Positions 16,634-25,335 of a DNA stretch of 64,000 nt are shown here, in pieces. The notes beneath the pieces are model-generated. The model saw only the letters and a program-made list of their open reading frames with translations. It had not been told where the DNA came from and did no database searches. The first letter of the stretch is position 1, and each line of letters opens with the position of its first letter. The DNA comes from Gammaproteobacteria bacterium. Lineage in GTDB: Bacteria > Pseudomonadota > Gammaproteobacteria > GRL18. The stretch spans positions 1 to 64,000 of the forward strand of contig JADGDG010000023.1 in NCBI GenBank assembly GCA_016744995.1, given 5' to 3'. The position numbers were made by a program, and so were the translations under genes.

Positions 16634-17932
16634 TTATTCAAATACCGGTCTGTTTTTCTGTTGATCCCAACGCCAGAACTTAGAGGCTTCAGAGTTTATT
16701 TTAACGCCTCCTATCCATCGCTCAGGAGGATTTAATTTCATCCAGTCAACTTGTTTATTTAAGAGTTTTATACCGGCATTAGTTATTGTTCGATGCTGCT
16801 TGTGCCAGGGTTTATCCAGGTCTTCATCCAATAACGTAAATGCTTGTATTGCTGCTTTTTGCATTGATTCCAGAACATATAAAAACATAATATCACCTAA
16901 CCAGGGCAGAGGTTCTTTTTCTGCTGTCAGGTAAGAAAAAATCTGCCCTGCGGTTAATTCCTTTTCATTAATGATCTCCAGTATTAATTGCTCAGTTAAA
17001 CTTAGACCATTTTCTGTCGAAGGTAATTCCTGAAGATGCCGTTGTAATGCACCGGCCATATTAGGCAGCATATTAACTTCTTTTGAAATGCTGATCTCAT
17101 ATAAATTTTCAGGTGAGGATCCTCCTAACGCTTTCCAGATAGAATTACCCAGTGAAAGTTGTGACTGAGTAACTGTTTTTCGAGTTACCCACAATGAACG
17201 GATGGCTTCCGGCGGCAATTGTCCCAGACCTATAAAACGGTCAGAGCCTGGAAAATTGTTTATAGAGATTAACTCTACAAGCTCTGCTTTCCCTCTCTGA
17301 TAAAAATTTGCTAATATCCTGGCCAGAATTAATTGATCATAGCTATCATGTTCAAACCATAGAACTATACGCTGATATTTGTTTTTAGCCTGAGTCAGTA
17401 TCTTTTCTGCATTGTCGAAATCAATAAATGCTTGTTCCTGAGTTAAATCAACGTTCGCACCATAGGCATTATAAACAAACTTTGCCCGTATCTTGATGGT
17501 ATTTTCATCATGACTTATCGGTCCCTGGCCTAGCGGATCAGAATACTCCAGGTAATCACCCGTAAATCCTGCTGCTGGCAAAACCTTCTGCAAATCGGTT
17601 CCACAGCGAATATGCAATGTTGTAAATTCAGCATCTGGACTGTTTGATTTTGATTTGATTTGTTCCAGAAAGTTTTGCATTCTCTGAGTATGAGCTTTTA
17701 ATTTTGCCCAGCTGCTCAGGCCCAGTTCACGGGCAATGATCAGCTGGGCATCACTTAATTTGATTGACGTCATTAAGAGTTTCTGAGGATAATCGGGATG
17801 GTATGTTCTAATTTTTTTAATGGCATTTGCATCACCTGCCCGGCAGGCTTTGAGTAATTCTTTAGAACGTTTTTTTTGTTGTTCCAGGTTAATGCGGAAA
17901 GGTGTATTTTTCTGGTATGAATTGTCTGACAT
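16634..17932 (-). CDS. DUF1835/DUF3658-type protein
   Basis: The ATG at 17932 has a GAAAAGGTAA ribosome site and begins MSDNSYQKN; a longer frame to 18010 has no support. The protein is 432 residues. An N-terminal helical part (about 1-95) includes ANAIKKIRTYHPDYP and LGLSSWAKLKAH, as in ankyrin-like upstream segments. From about 100 comes the DUF1835 signature LHIRCGTDLQKVLPAAG, with DPLGQGPI and LWFEHDSYDQL, and then a C-terminal DUF3658-like region. The function of these domains is not established. The gene is alone and transcribed toward the globin gene. Confidence 0.75.
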   Translation of the reverse strand: MSDNSYQKNTPFRINLEQQKKRSKELLKACRAGDANAIKKIRTYHPDYPQKLLMTSIKLSDAQLIIARELGLSSWAKLKAHTQRMQNFLEQIKSKSNSPDAEFTTLHIRCGTDLQKVLPAAGFTGDYLEYSDPLGQGPISHDENTIKIRAKFVYNAYGANVDLTQEQAFIDFDNAEKILTQAKNKYQRIVLWFEHDSYDQLILARILANFYQRGKAELVELISINNFPGSDRFIGLGQLPPEAIRSLWVTRKTVTQSQLSLGNSIWKALGGSSPENLYEISISKEVNMLPNMAGALQRHLQELPSTENGLSLTEQLILEIINEKELTAGQIFSYLTAEKEPLPWLGDIMFLYVLESMQKAAIQAFTLLDEDLDKPWHKQHRTITNAGIKLLNKQVDWMKLNPPERWIGGVKINSEASKFWRWDQQKNRPVFE

Positions 17933-17954
17933 AATTATTACCTTTTCTCTATAT

Positions 17955-18057
17955 CTGTGTCCGCTGCCCAGATAGAAAAGGGAATAAAAAAAACGATGTA
18001 TAGTCATCAATCCTGGGCGCGGCCCTTTCTGCGGACACAGAGGCTTCGATCAAGCCT
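17955..18057. repeat. Spaced inverted repeat and small hairpin
   Basis: CTGTGTCCGC (17955-17964) is inverted exactly as GCGGACACAG (18031-18040). The intervening and following bases include GGGCGCGGCCC and a hairpin AGGCTT-CGATC-AAGCCT (18041-18057). The stretch is richer in GC than its surroundings. It could be the remnant of a small element; the first arm also lies in the leader of the DUF1835 gene. Confidence 0.35.
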
Positions 18058-18110
18058 GCTTGCATTCTGCTGTGATATAAGAAAAATGTCAATACTTAGT
18101 TAATGAGTAA

Positions 18111-18638
18111 CTATTCAGCAAATTCCAACTCTTCTCTAATTTCTTCAATACCTGCTAAGGCACAAGCCCCGTCAATACTGTCTCTTTCTGATTTTCCTGG
18201 AGGTGCCCCTGATACTCCTATTGCTCCAATAATCTCCCCTGCCGCTTCAATAAGTACACCACCACCAACAAGTAATGCTCCTGGATTATTAGACACTTGA
18301 TTTGGTATTCTTTTTTCTTCTAACATCCCAGCCAGATCGGCTGTTGATTGACGAAAACTGTTTGCAGTCCATGCTTTTCGAAATGCTGTTTCAGGTGTAT
18401 GTGGCCCAGCAAATCTGTCTCTGAGCTGAACTTGAGCATTACCACCTCGATCAACAATTGCAACTGCTACTGAGAATCCTCTTTTTCGACAATCATTAAT
18501 AGCAGCCCATGCAGCTTTTGAGGCAAGATCTAAAGACAGTGAACGAAATTGATAAAATTCAGGTGATTGATTTGCATTAACAAATACAGTTGTTGTCAGC
18601 AAAGAAACAGCAAGTATTAAGCTTTTTTTTCTATTCAT
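18111..18638 (-). CDS. Exported GlcG/HbpS family haem-binding-like protein
   Basis: A 175-residue protein with a signal peptide (about 1-22, ending VNANQ). The mature part is a complete GlcG/HbpS domain: AAINDCRKRGFSVAVAIVDRGG, QLRDRFAGPHT, FRKAWTANSF, GALLVGGGVLIEA and GEIIGAIGVSGAP. HbpS of Streptomyces is extracellular, binds haem and senses redox stress; GlcG has no settled function. The gene lies downstream of a LysR gene on the same strand (158 bp between them) and near peroxidase and globin genes, which fits a role in haem or redox handling, but this is inference. Confidence 0.8.
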   Translation of the reverse strand: MNRKKSLILAVSLLTTTVFVNANQSPEFYQFRSLSLDLASKAAWAAINDCRKRGFSVAVAIVDRGGNAQVQLRDRFAGPHTPETAFRKAWTANSFRQSTADLAGMLEEKRIPNQVSNNPGALLVGGGVLIEAAGEIIGAIGVSGAPPGKSERDSIDGACALAGIEEIREELEFAE

Positions 18639-18796
18639 TTTTTAAATTCCAGATATTCAGTTAAAATCATAAATAAGAATAGAATGGTGGAATATAAAAA
18701 AGAAATTGTAATTTTTTATAAGTGTTATAGTTTTTTTAAATTAATATGTAATTATCATTGATTATAGAAAAATCAACTATAGATTTTTTAAAAACA

Positions 18797-19720
18797 TTAT
18801 CCGACAACAAGCCGGAGTTGTTTTTTAAGTAATGAAGGCATTTTATCCTGAAGAAAATTCACAAATTGTACTAAATCATTATTTTCTGTGACATCCTGAT
18901 CCCATATCCATTTATATGAAAACTTTGCAGCTTTTCCATTGTTTAAATATAGTGGTGAAGCCATTTTATTTGCTTTGGAAATTTTAGCTTTAGGTAATAT
19001 TCCAGCACCAATTCCATGAGAAGCCCATTCCTCTATCACGGTATAACTAAGAGCCTGACCGGGATAGCTTTGTAATTTTGAATCCTCTTGTTCAAATAGT
19101 TGTTCCAATGAGCCATTTAAACCGCACCCTCCTCCAGTGAGGATAATTGGTATTTCTGAAAGTTCATTAATCTTATAGGGTCTTATGTCATGCTTGATGG
19201 AATCAATTTCCTGAGGAAAATAAAAAAGAGGTTCATCATAAAAAAATTGTTTCTGCATATTATTAACATCAATGTTTTCAGGAATAATTGCAAAGTCTAT
19301 TTGTTGTTTATTGAGCCTGTCAGAAAGATCATCAAGTAAGCATTCTTTAAAAAAAATATTTATTTTTGGCTGTGCTTTTCGAAATGGCACTAGAATATGA
19401 TTGACCAAATTTATATCAATCAATGGAGACATACCTATTCTCAGCACTGAATGCTCAGGATTATGAAAAGAATAGGCAGCTTTTTCTAATTCATCTTTAC
19501 TATCCAGAACTCCTTTGAGAAAAGGTAATATATATTCACCAAAAGGTGTTAAGGTCACATTTCTGGTCGTTCTGACAAATACCTTTCCATTCAGTTCTTT
19601 CTCCAGTTGAGCAATTGCATTTGAAAGCGTTGGCTGGGTAGCAAAACACAGTTCTGCTGACCGGCTAAAAGAGCAGGTTTCAGCGACTGAAGTGACAAAA
19701 AGTAATTGTTTCAGATTCAT
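18797..19720 (-). CDS. LysR-family transcriptional regulator
   Basis: A 307-residue regulator with an N-terminal HTH (FVTSVAETCSFSRSAELCFATQPTLSNAI; ELNGKVFVRTTR) and an effector-binding domain containing GIGAGILPKAKI. The cysteines in GGGCGLNG are notable, but I cannot tie them to an OxyR-type redox switch. It is divergent from the small membrane protein and dihaem peroxidase at 19869-21565, and upstream of the GlcG-like gene on its own strand. It may regulate either. Confidence 0.83.
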   Translation of the reverse strand: MNLKQLLFVTSVAETCSFSRSAELCFATQPTLSNAIAQLEKELNGKVFVRTTRNVTLTPFGEYILPFLKGVLDSKDELEKAAYSFHNPEHSVLRIGMSPLIDINLVNHILVPFRKAQPKINIFFKECLLDDLSDRLNKQQIDFAIIPENIDVNNMQKQFFYDEPLFYFPQEIDSIKHDIRPYKINELSEIPIILTGGGCGLNGSLEQLFEQEDSKLQSYPGQALSYTVIEEWASHGIGAGILPKAKISKANKMASPLYLNNGKAAKFSYKWIWDQDVTENNDLVQFVNFLQDKMPSLLKKQLRLVVG

Positions 19721-19868
19721 AGAATATATTCCTTTTTTAAATATATCTCATTTATAAATAGAATTTCTAAATTATTCTAGCATGTTATATCCTGTTTACA
19801 AACTTGAAAAAAACAATTTTCAATTTTCCAAAATTAACTATTTTCCAATAAATTTAGGAGGCATTATT

Positions 19869-20048
19869 ATGTCCGCTCAAAGAATGTTATTTTTTACTAT
19901 TGCATTGTTAATCACCCTTGGTATTACTTTAACTGGTTGGAAGATAGTCCATTGGACACTATACTTGCCCGTTGTAATGCTAATATTTGCTGGAATTTCT
20001 GGTATTTGCCCTGGTCTGTTTTTGTATAAAAAGATAGGCTTTAAATAA
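19869..20048 (+). CDS. Small inner-membrane protein (YgaP-like/DUF2892-like)
   Basis: The ATG at 19869 is preceded by TTAGGAGGCATTATT, a strong ribosome site, giving 59 residues; the longer upstream frame is not supported. There are two hydrophobic segments (about 6-22 and 32-50) and the end reads GICPGLFLYKKIGFK, like the C-terminal membrane module of YgaP/DUF2892 proteins (a CP motif followed by KKxGF). Its function is unknown. It sits 143 bp before the peroxidase gene, separated from it by a long palindrome. Confidence 0.6.
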   Translation: MSAQRMLFFTIALLITLGITLTGWKIVHWTLYLPVVMLIFAGISGICPGLFLYKKIGFK

Positions 20049-20127
20049 AGATAAATGATCATTGTTATTACTTATTAAAAATTTTAATAAGTAATATTCA
20101 TAAATAAAATTTATTAATGACGAATAT

Positions 20128-20167
20128 TTATTTTATGATAATTACAATTAAAATTATCATAAAATAA
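20128..20167. promoter_or_regulatory. Perfect 16-bp inverted repeat upstream of dihaem peroxidase gene
   Basis: TTATTTTATGATAATT (20128-20143) is exactly inverted at 20152-20167 around an 8-base spacer. The inner TGATAATT..AATTATCA half-sites are reminiscent of Fur-family operators. The arms could also form an AU-rich RNA hairpin that ends the transcript of the small membrane protein. It ends 24 bp before the peroxidase start. Confidence 0.5.
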
Positions 20168-20191
20168 CAGTGGGAAAGGTTACAAACTATT

Positions 20192-21565
20192 ATGAATTCT
20201 AATCATTCTGACATTGTAATTCTTGGCCTGATTTGTATTGCATTAGGTGCTGTTTTTCTTGTCTTTTTTGTTTTAGATACAGCATCTAAAGATAAGAAAA
20301 AATGGTATTTAGCTATTGCTCTGGGAACAGGTGTTATTGCATTTGCTCTAAAGATCATTCTAATTGTAACGATAAGTTCATTTCCCACTCAAGCACTTGA
20401 ATTATTTCCCAAAAAAGAATATAAAAAAGAACAGATTGCTTCTATTAAGTATCAATATAAATCTGCCAATAAGTCTTTAATAACAAATTATTCATGGGAA
20501 GCATTACCACAAAAAGCACCAGCACCATTGGATAATCCTACTACCAGAAACAAAGTGGCCTTAGGTATGAAATTATTTAATGATAAAAGACTATCGTTTG
20601 ATAATTCTATTTCATGTGCCTCTTGCCATGAACTCTCAAACAATAAGGGGGGTGGAGATGGTCTGGCCCTCTCAATTGGTATTAACGGTCAACAAGGAAC
20701 ACGGAATGCACCCAGTATATTTAATGCCGCATTCCAAAATGTTTTTTTCTGGGATGGGCGTGCGGATTCTCTGGAAGAACAGGCAATGGGCCCCATTTTA
20801 AACCCAGTTGAAATGGGAATACCTTCTGCTAAAGTAATTGAGGAAAAGTTATCTGCTATTCCAGAATATCAGAATGCCTTCGCAAAAGTGTTTACAGAAT
20901 CACCAGCAATTTCAATAAGCAATATTTCAAAGGCTATTGCTGCTTATGAAAGAACACTTATTACACCTGATTCTCCTTATGATCGATTCATTAATGGTGA
21001 AGTTCATGCTTTATCATTAAGTCAAAAAAGAGGTATGGCTCTGTTTGAGTCTGTTGGTTGTGTTCAATGCCACTCCGGTCCAAATTTTAGTGGCGCTAAT
21101 TCACTTGGAGACTCAAGTGTTTTTAGAATTTTTCCAGCAACACCAAATACAAAATTTGAATCTAAATATCATTTAGCCGATGATTTGGGTGTTGTAGATG
21201 GCACCGCAGGTGAAAATATGGGCATCTGGCGTATTCCTTCATTACGAAATGTCAGTCGCACGGCACCATATTTTCATAATGGCTCAGTAAATAGTCTCAC
21301 TGAAGCAGTTAAAATTATGGCTAATATTCAATTAAGTAAAAAAATCAGTAATAAAAGTGAAGATGATAGTCATTTTTTTTGGTCTAAAGATAATAAACAA
21401 ATTTATAATGCAACCAATCAGGCTCTGAATGATAATGAGATAGATGACATTGTTGCATTTCTTAAAGCATTAGATGGATTGATACCTGGGGATAAAATGA
21501 ACTGTAAAAATTATCAGCAGGATTGCATTGTAAACGTTATTGCTAAAGATACATTACAATTATAA
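20192..21565 (+). CDS. Membrane-anchored dihaem cytochrome c peroxidase (MauG/CcpA family)
   Basis: A 457-residue protein. Two N-terminal membrane segments (about 8-28 and 40-62) replace the usual cleaved signal peptide, so the catalytic part is tethered and faces the periplasm. Haem-binding motifs are CASCH (142-146) and CVQCH (290-294). Other family sequences are GMKLFNDKRLS, FFWDGRADSLEEQAMGPI and PSLRNVSRTAPYFHNGS. Such enzymes reduce H2O2 using cytochrome c, or modify proteins (MauG). The TM anchor and an insertion near 375-405 (KSEDDSHFFWSKDNKQI) are unusual. It starts after GGGAAAGG; a perfect palindrome lies just upstream. Confidence 0.87.
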   Translation: MNSNHSDIVILGLICIALGAVFLVFFVLDTASKDKKKWYLAIALGTGVIAFALKIILIVTISSFPTQALELFPKKEYKKEQIASIKYQYKSANKSLITNYSWEALPQKAPAPLDNPTTRNKVALGMKLFNDKRLSFDNSISCASCHELSNNKGGGDGLALSIGINGQQGTRNAPSIFNAAFQNVFFWDGRADSLEEQAMGPILNPVEMGIPSAKVIEEKLSAIPEYQNAFAKVFTESPAISISNISKAIAAYERTLITPDSPYDRFINGEVHALSLSQKRGMALFESVGCVQCHSGPNFSGANSLGDSSVFRIFPATPNTKFESKYHLADDLGVVDGTAGENMGIWRIPSLRNVSRTAPYFHNGSVNSLTEAVKIMANIQLSKKISNKSEDDSHFFWSKDNKQIYNATNQALNDNEIDDIVAFLKALDGLIPGDKMNCKNYQQDCIVNVIAKDTLQL

Positions 21566-21832
21566 AAACCTCATAAGGGGTATGGGATAGACTAATTTTC
21601 TGGTTTTTTGGCGTTAGTATTTGTTTTCACTTTTTATCTGTATTACACTGAATAGATATCAAGCAATACATAATAAATTAGAATGTACTATTGATTTATA
21701 TATCCTTAAATAATAAATAAGTATCTAACTCATTTAAGTGATAAGACTAACATTTCTCACGTCCTTCTTTTCAGCTTATTTTGTTATTATTAGTAAATTT
21801 CTGGTTGGTATGTATATGGATAATTTCCCCCT

Positions 21833-23005
21833 TTGAGCACTCTAAAAAACAGTCAAGCCAATAATCGCTCCCTTCTGATTATTTATTATTGCACTATTTT
21901 AACCTTATGCTCGTTATATGCAGCTCAGCCAATTCAGCCTGTTTTCCAGGAAGAATTTGGCTTAACTCAATTGCAAGCTATTTTATTTACTAGTTTAATG
22001 ATGCTGCCATTAGGTTTTGCACCTCTTTTTTATGGCTATATTCTGGAAAATTTTTGTACCAGAAAAATGATTAGTATCGCCATTTTAGCATTAGGGATCA
22101 TGGAATTTTTATTTGCCTGTTCAGGCAATTATTTTGTACTGTTGAGTATTCGGGCTATTCAAGGATTAATTATTCCTGCAATTTTAACAGGCTTAATGAG
22201 TTATATCTCTCTGACAAGTAAACATGAAGATATTCAACACAATATGGCATTGTATATTGGTGCGACTATTACTGGAGGATTTCTCGGGCGATTTTTATCT
22301 GGTTTATTTACTGAACTCTTTGGTTGGCGATTCTTTTTTTTTATATTAGGAATTTTACTTGTAATTGGATACTTTCTGCTACGATATTTGGATACGGATG
22401 GGCGTCTGGAGTTAAGCAAACCGAAAGTTTCTCAAGTTCTTACTATTTTAAAAGATAAGCGATTTTTATTGATTTATTTGATCATTTTTTGTGTATTTAT
22501 GGTATTTGCTGCAGTTCTGAATTTGTTGCCATTTGAACTCAAGTCTAATAATCCTGACTTTAGTGAAACAGGCATTGGTTTGATGTATTTAGGCTATATT
22601 ATGGGAGTATTGATCTCTCTGTTTAACCGAAAATTGCTTAAATTATTTGTCAGAGAAAGCACCTTAGTTATTACAGGAATGGTTATTTTTCTCATAGGTA
22701 CTTTGGGCTTTGCTCTTAATGATTATCGAATTATGTTTGCTTTTATGTTTGTATTCTGTACCGGTATGTTTACTGTCCATACTATACTCTCTGGTTTTAT
22801 AAACAAATTATCTAAACAGAATATAGCTTTGACTAACGGACTTTACCTGTCTTTTTACTATACTGGTGGAGCTATAGGCTCTTTTTTCCCAGGAATACTT
22901 TATAAGTTCTATGGTTGGGATGTCTTCTTATTTATCATGTTTATAGTACTATTATTTGCTTTACTTTTTAGCTGGAAATTAAAAACCATGGGCATTGAAA
23001 ATTAG
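21833..23005 (+). CDS. MFS transporter
   Basis: A 390-residue inner-membrane protein with about twelve hydrophobic segments. SLYAAQPIQPVFQEEF near the N-terminus and GFAPLFYGYILENF (loop 2-3) resemble the YnfM/drug-H+ antiporter branch of the major facilitator superfamily. The only suitable start is TTG at 21833 (MSTLKNSQ), with a weak ribosome site; an overlapping ATG upstream is in another frame. The substrate is unknown. It converges with the DUF3050 gene 35 bp downstream. Confidence 0.8.
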   Translation: MSTLKNSQANNRSLLIIYYCTILTLCSLYAAQPIQPVFQEEFGLTQLQAILFTSLMMLPLGFAPLFYGYILENFCTRKMISIAILALGIMEFLFACSGNYFVLLSIRAIQGLIIPAILTGLMSYISLTSKHEDIQHNMALYIGATITGGFLGRFLSGLFTELFGWRFFFFILGILLVIGYFLLRYLDTDGRLELSKPKVSQVLTILKDKRFLLIYLIIFCVFMVFAAVLNLLPFELKSNNPDFSETGIGLMYLGYIMGVLISLFNRKLLKLFVRESTLVITGMVIFLIGTLGFALNDYRIMFAFMFVFCTGMFTVHTILSGFINKLSKQNIALTNGLYLSFYYTGGAIGSFFPGILYKFYGWDVFLFIMFIVLLFALLFSWKLKTMGIEN

Positions 23006-23040
23006 AGCAACATAGCGGATTAGTTAAATAATATATTCTC

Positions 23041-23811
23041 TTAGTTTGTTTGTATCTTAAGTAAAACTTCATCCCAAAAATGTATTCTAGCTTGAATTGC
23101 TTTAATGGCAGCATTCTCAGCCTCAGCAATTTTTTCTTCATCATTTTCACACAGGAGTTCTAGCATCTTAAGTGACATTGGCCCATGTTGAGTACTATCA
23201 AGCTCAATGTGACGTTCTAAATAGTAATGAAAAACTTTAGCCTGCTCTTTTGTAATATTCATTTTTTCTAGTAATGCACGGAACATTTCAGGAATAATAT
23301 GCTCTCTTCCCAAAGCAAATGCTGCTGCTACAACATGAGGTTTATCACTTTGAATAAAACCAAATGTCGTTTTCATAAACTCTCTAGCGGGTTCAGGAAT
23401 TTCAGAAGTCTGTAGTGCATCATCTAAAGACTCTGAAATCACACTATCTACAAATTTTCTGATTAATACACTACTCCCTTTCTTTACCTCCTCCATTGAG
23501 TCAAGATATAGTTCAAAATGACTTGAGTATGTAAGCGTTCCATCTTCTAAAGAAATACCCTCATCAGACTCCTCTTCTAAAACAATATCATTTATAAAGC
23601 GCCTTACAGTAGCATTCCCCATAGGAAACCAGGGTGATTTAGCAGGAGCAATTTCATTTTGCAGGTATTTTACAAGAGACATAAAGTCCCATACAGAATA
23701 GACATGATGTTGCATAAAAATTGTTAAATCATCAATTGTTGAAACTGCAGCATATACCGGATGAGAAGATAATTCTTTTCTTAATAATTTAATTTTTTTA
23801 AGTGGGAACAA
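23041..23811 (-). CDS. DUF3050 (haem-oxygenase-like fold) protein
   Basis: A 256-residue cytoplasmic protein. IFMQHHVYSVWDFMSLVKYLQ near the start, PWFPMGNATVRRFIN, EESD, FGREHIIP-like FALGREHIIPEMF and YLERHIELD are recognisable from the DUF3050 family, which is thought to share the haem-oxygenase-like all-helical fold. The conserved His and Glu residues could bind a metal pair, as in HDO-type oxygenases. The biochemical role is unknown. It is divergent from the RND operon starting at 23968. Confidence 0.75.
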   Translation of the reverse strand: MFPLKKIKLLRKELSSHPVYAAVSTIDDLTIFMQHHVYSVWDFMSLVKYLQNEIAPAKSPWFPMGNATVRRFINDIVLEEESDEGISLEDGTLTYSSHFELYLDSMEEVKKGSSVLIRKFVDSVISESLDDALQTSEIPEPAREFMKTTFGFIQSDKPHVVAAAFALGREHIIPEMFRALLEKMNITKEQAKVFHYYLERHIELDSTQHGPMSLKMLELLCENDEEKIAEAENAAIKAIQARIHFWDEVLLKIQTN

Positions 23812-23905
23812 TAGAATAACTCCTTGTGCATTTTCGTTAATTATAAAACAATAATATTGTTATGCTTTGTCGTGGATTCAAGTCTGAAATAAGAAAAAGA
23901 CTAAA

Positions 23906-23938
23906 TTAACCCTTTCTTAACCTCCTTTGTATGATAAT
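23906..23938 (+). promoter_or_regulatory. Promoter with TTAACC direct repeat for the RND efflux operon
   Basis: TTAACC occurs at 23906-23911 and 23917-23922, exactly one helical turn (11 bp) apart, the layout used by OmpR/PhoB-type regulators. A -10-like TATGAT/GATAAT lies at 23930-23938. The operon itself encodes an OmpR-type regulator, so autoregulation is likely. A separate palindrome AACAATAATATTGTT lies at 23847-23861. Confidence 0.5.
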
Positions 23939-23967
23939 AATCTCAGACACTATCCGGAGGTTATTGA

Positions 23968-25335
23968 ATGAAGCCCGTTTACCTATTAAGGCTGTTTACT
24001 ATTGTTGCCTTTTTGGGTGGCATCAGTGCTTGTCAACATATTGAAACAACTGAATCAGATAATCGAATCAAACATGATTTAACCACACTCCAGCAGTGGC
24101 AAACTGGACAGACTCAAGCACAGACTGTGGTTGAGCTAGTAGACTTACTGGCAATTCCTGAACTTAACAAGCTGGTCAATCAAGGCTTAAAAAATAATCC
24201 AGATATTCAAAAAATAGCCTTAGCCGTCCAAACAGCTTACCTGCAAAAAAAAATCACCCGCAGTGATGGCTTACCTTCAACACAATTAGAGTTTGATACT
24301 AATCCCTCTCAGGATAATCACACGGCTTATAACAGTCGTTTATTAGTGAGTTGGGAATTGGATTTATGGCAAAGAATTGCAGACTCTGTCCGTCGAGATG
24401 AAATGACAATTGCCCAGGTTCAAAGCAATTATCAAGCTGCTCGTGATGCTCTGGCTGCTGATATTATGCGCAATTGGTTAACAATTATATTCCAACAGCA
24501 GCTGATTAAAACAGAAAAACAGCGCCTGCTGGTTTTAAAAAGTAATCAAAATATTATTTTAAAACGCTATCGAGTGGGACTGGGACAACTGGAAGATTTG
24601 GACACAGCAAACAGCAGTATTGCATCCACGCAAGGTACTCTGGTGAAGTATGAAGAAGAACTAGCCAATGCCCGGCGTAATTTAAAGCAAATTCTCGGTG
24701 AACTGGCAACTGATTATCACTTACCCGCAATATCAAATTTCCCTGATATTATTATTCCTCTTGCGACCAAGCCTCAATACGATCTGGCACGGCGTCCTGA
24801 TTTACAGGCTATTTATTATGAAATCCTGGCACAGCAATATGCGGTAAGTGTCGCCTATAAAATGTTATTGCCGCGTTTTAGCTTATCGGCCTCATTAGGT
24901 GATAGTGGTTCTGACTTGAGTGATGTTTTATTTAAAAGTCCTGCCTGGAATTTATTAGGCAATTTGACCGCTCCCTTATATCAGGGGGGAAGACTTCGAG
25001 CTGAAGTTGAGATTGCAGAATTAGACAGGGAGCAGGCTTTTTTAAATTATAAAGAACAGCTGCTTAAAGCCGTGTATGAAGTTGAAACAGGCTTAAGCCG
25101 GGAACAGGCCTTAGAAAATCAGCAAACTCATATTCGTGAAGCCTTAAGTAATGCCCGCCGCAGTGCTGCACATTATCAGCTTAAATATCGAAAAGGTCTG
25201 GTTGATGTATTAGATCTATTAACTGTACAGCAAAAAACCTTTGATCTTCAAATACAAGTGAAACAAATTATCTATCAGCAATTAACAAATCGTATCGATC
25301 TCGGCTTAGCGCTGGGGTTGGGAGTCGCTAAATGA
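23968..25335 (+). CDS. Outer-membrane efflux lipoprotein (NodT/TolC type)
   Basis: A 455-residue protein. Its leader ends in GISAC (Cys22), a lipobox typical of NodT-type factors. Two outer-membrane-efflux repeats follow, with long amphipathic helices (YQAARDALAADIMRNWL; NYKEQLLKAVYEVETGL) and the family sequences VSWELDLWQRI and RRPDLQAI. It forms the outer-membrane channel of the tripartite pump encoded by the next two genes. The ATG follows CCGGAGGTTATTGA. Its stop overlaps the next ATG by 4 bp. Confidence 0.88.
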   Translation: MKPVYLLRLFTIVAFLGGISACQHIETTESDNRIKHDLTTLQQWQTGQTQAQTVVELVDLLAIPELNKLVNQGLKNNPDIQKIALAVQTAYLQKKITRSDGLPSTQLEFDTNPSQDNHTAYNSRLLVSWELDLWQRIADSVRRDEMTIAQVQSNYQAARDALAADIMRNWLTIIFQQQLIKTEKQRLLVLKSNQNIILKRYRVGLGQLEDLDTANSSIASTQGTLVKYEEELANARRNLKQILGELATDYHLPAISNFPDIIIPLATKPQYDLARRPDLQAIYYEILAQQYAVSVAYKMLLPRFSLSASLGDSGSDLSDVLFKSPAWNLLGNLTAPLYQGGRLRAEVEIAELDREQAFLNYKEQLLKAVYEVETGLSREQALENQQTHIREALSNARRSAAHYQLKYRKGLVDVLDLLTVQQKTFDLQIQVKQIIYQQLTNRIDLGLALGLGVAK

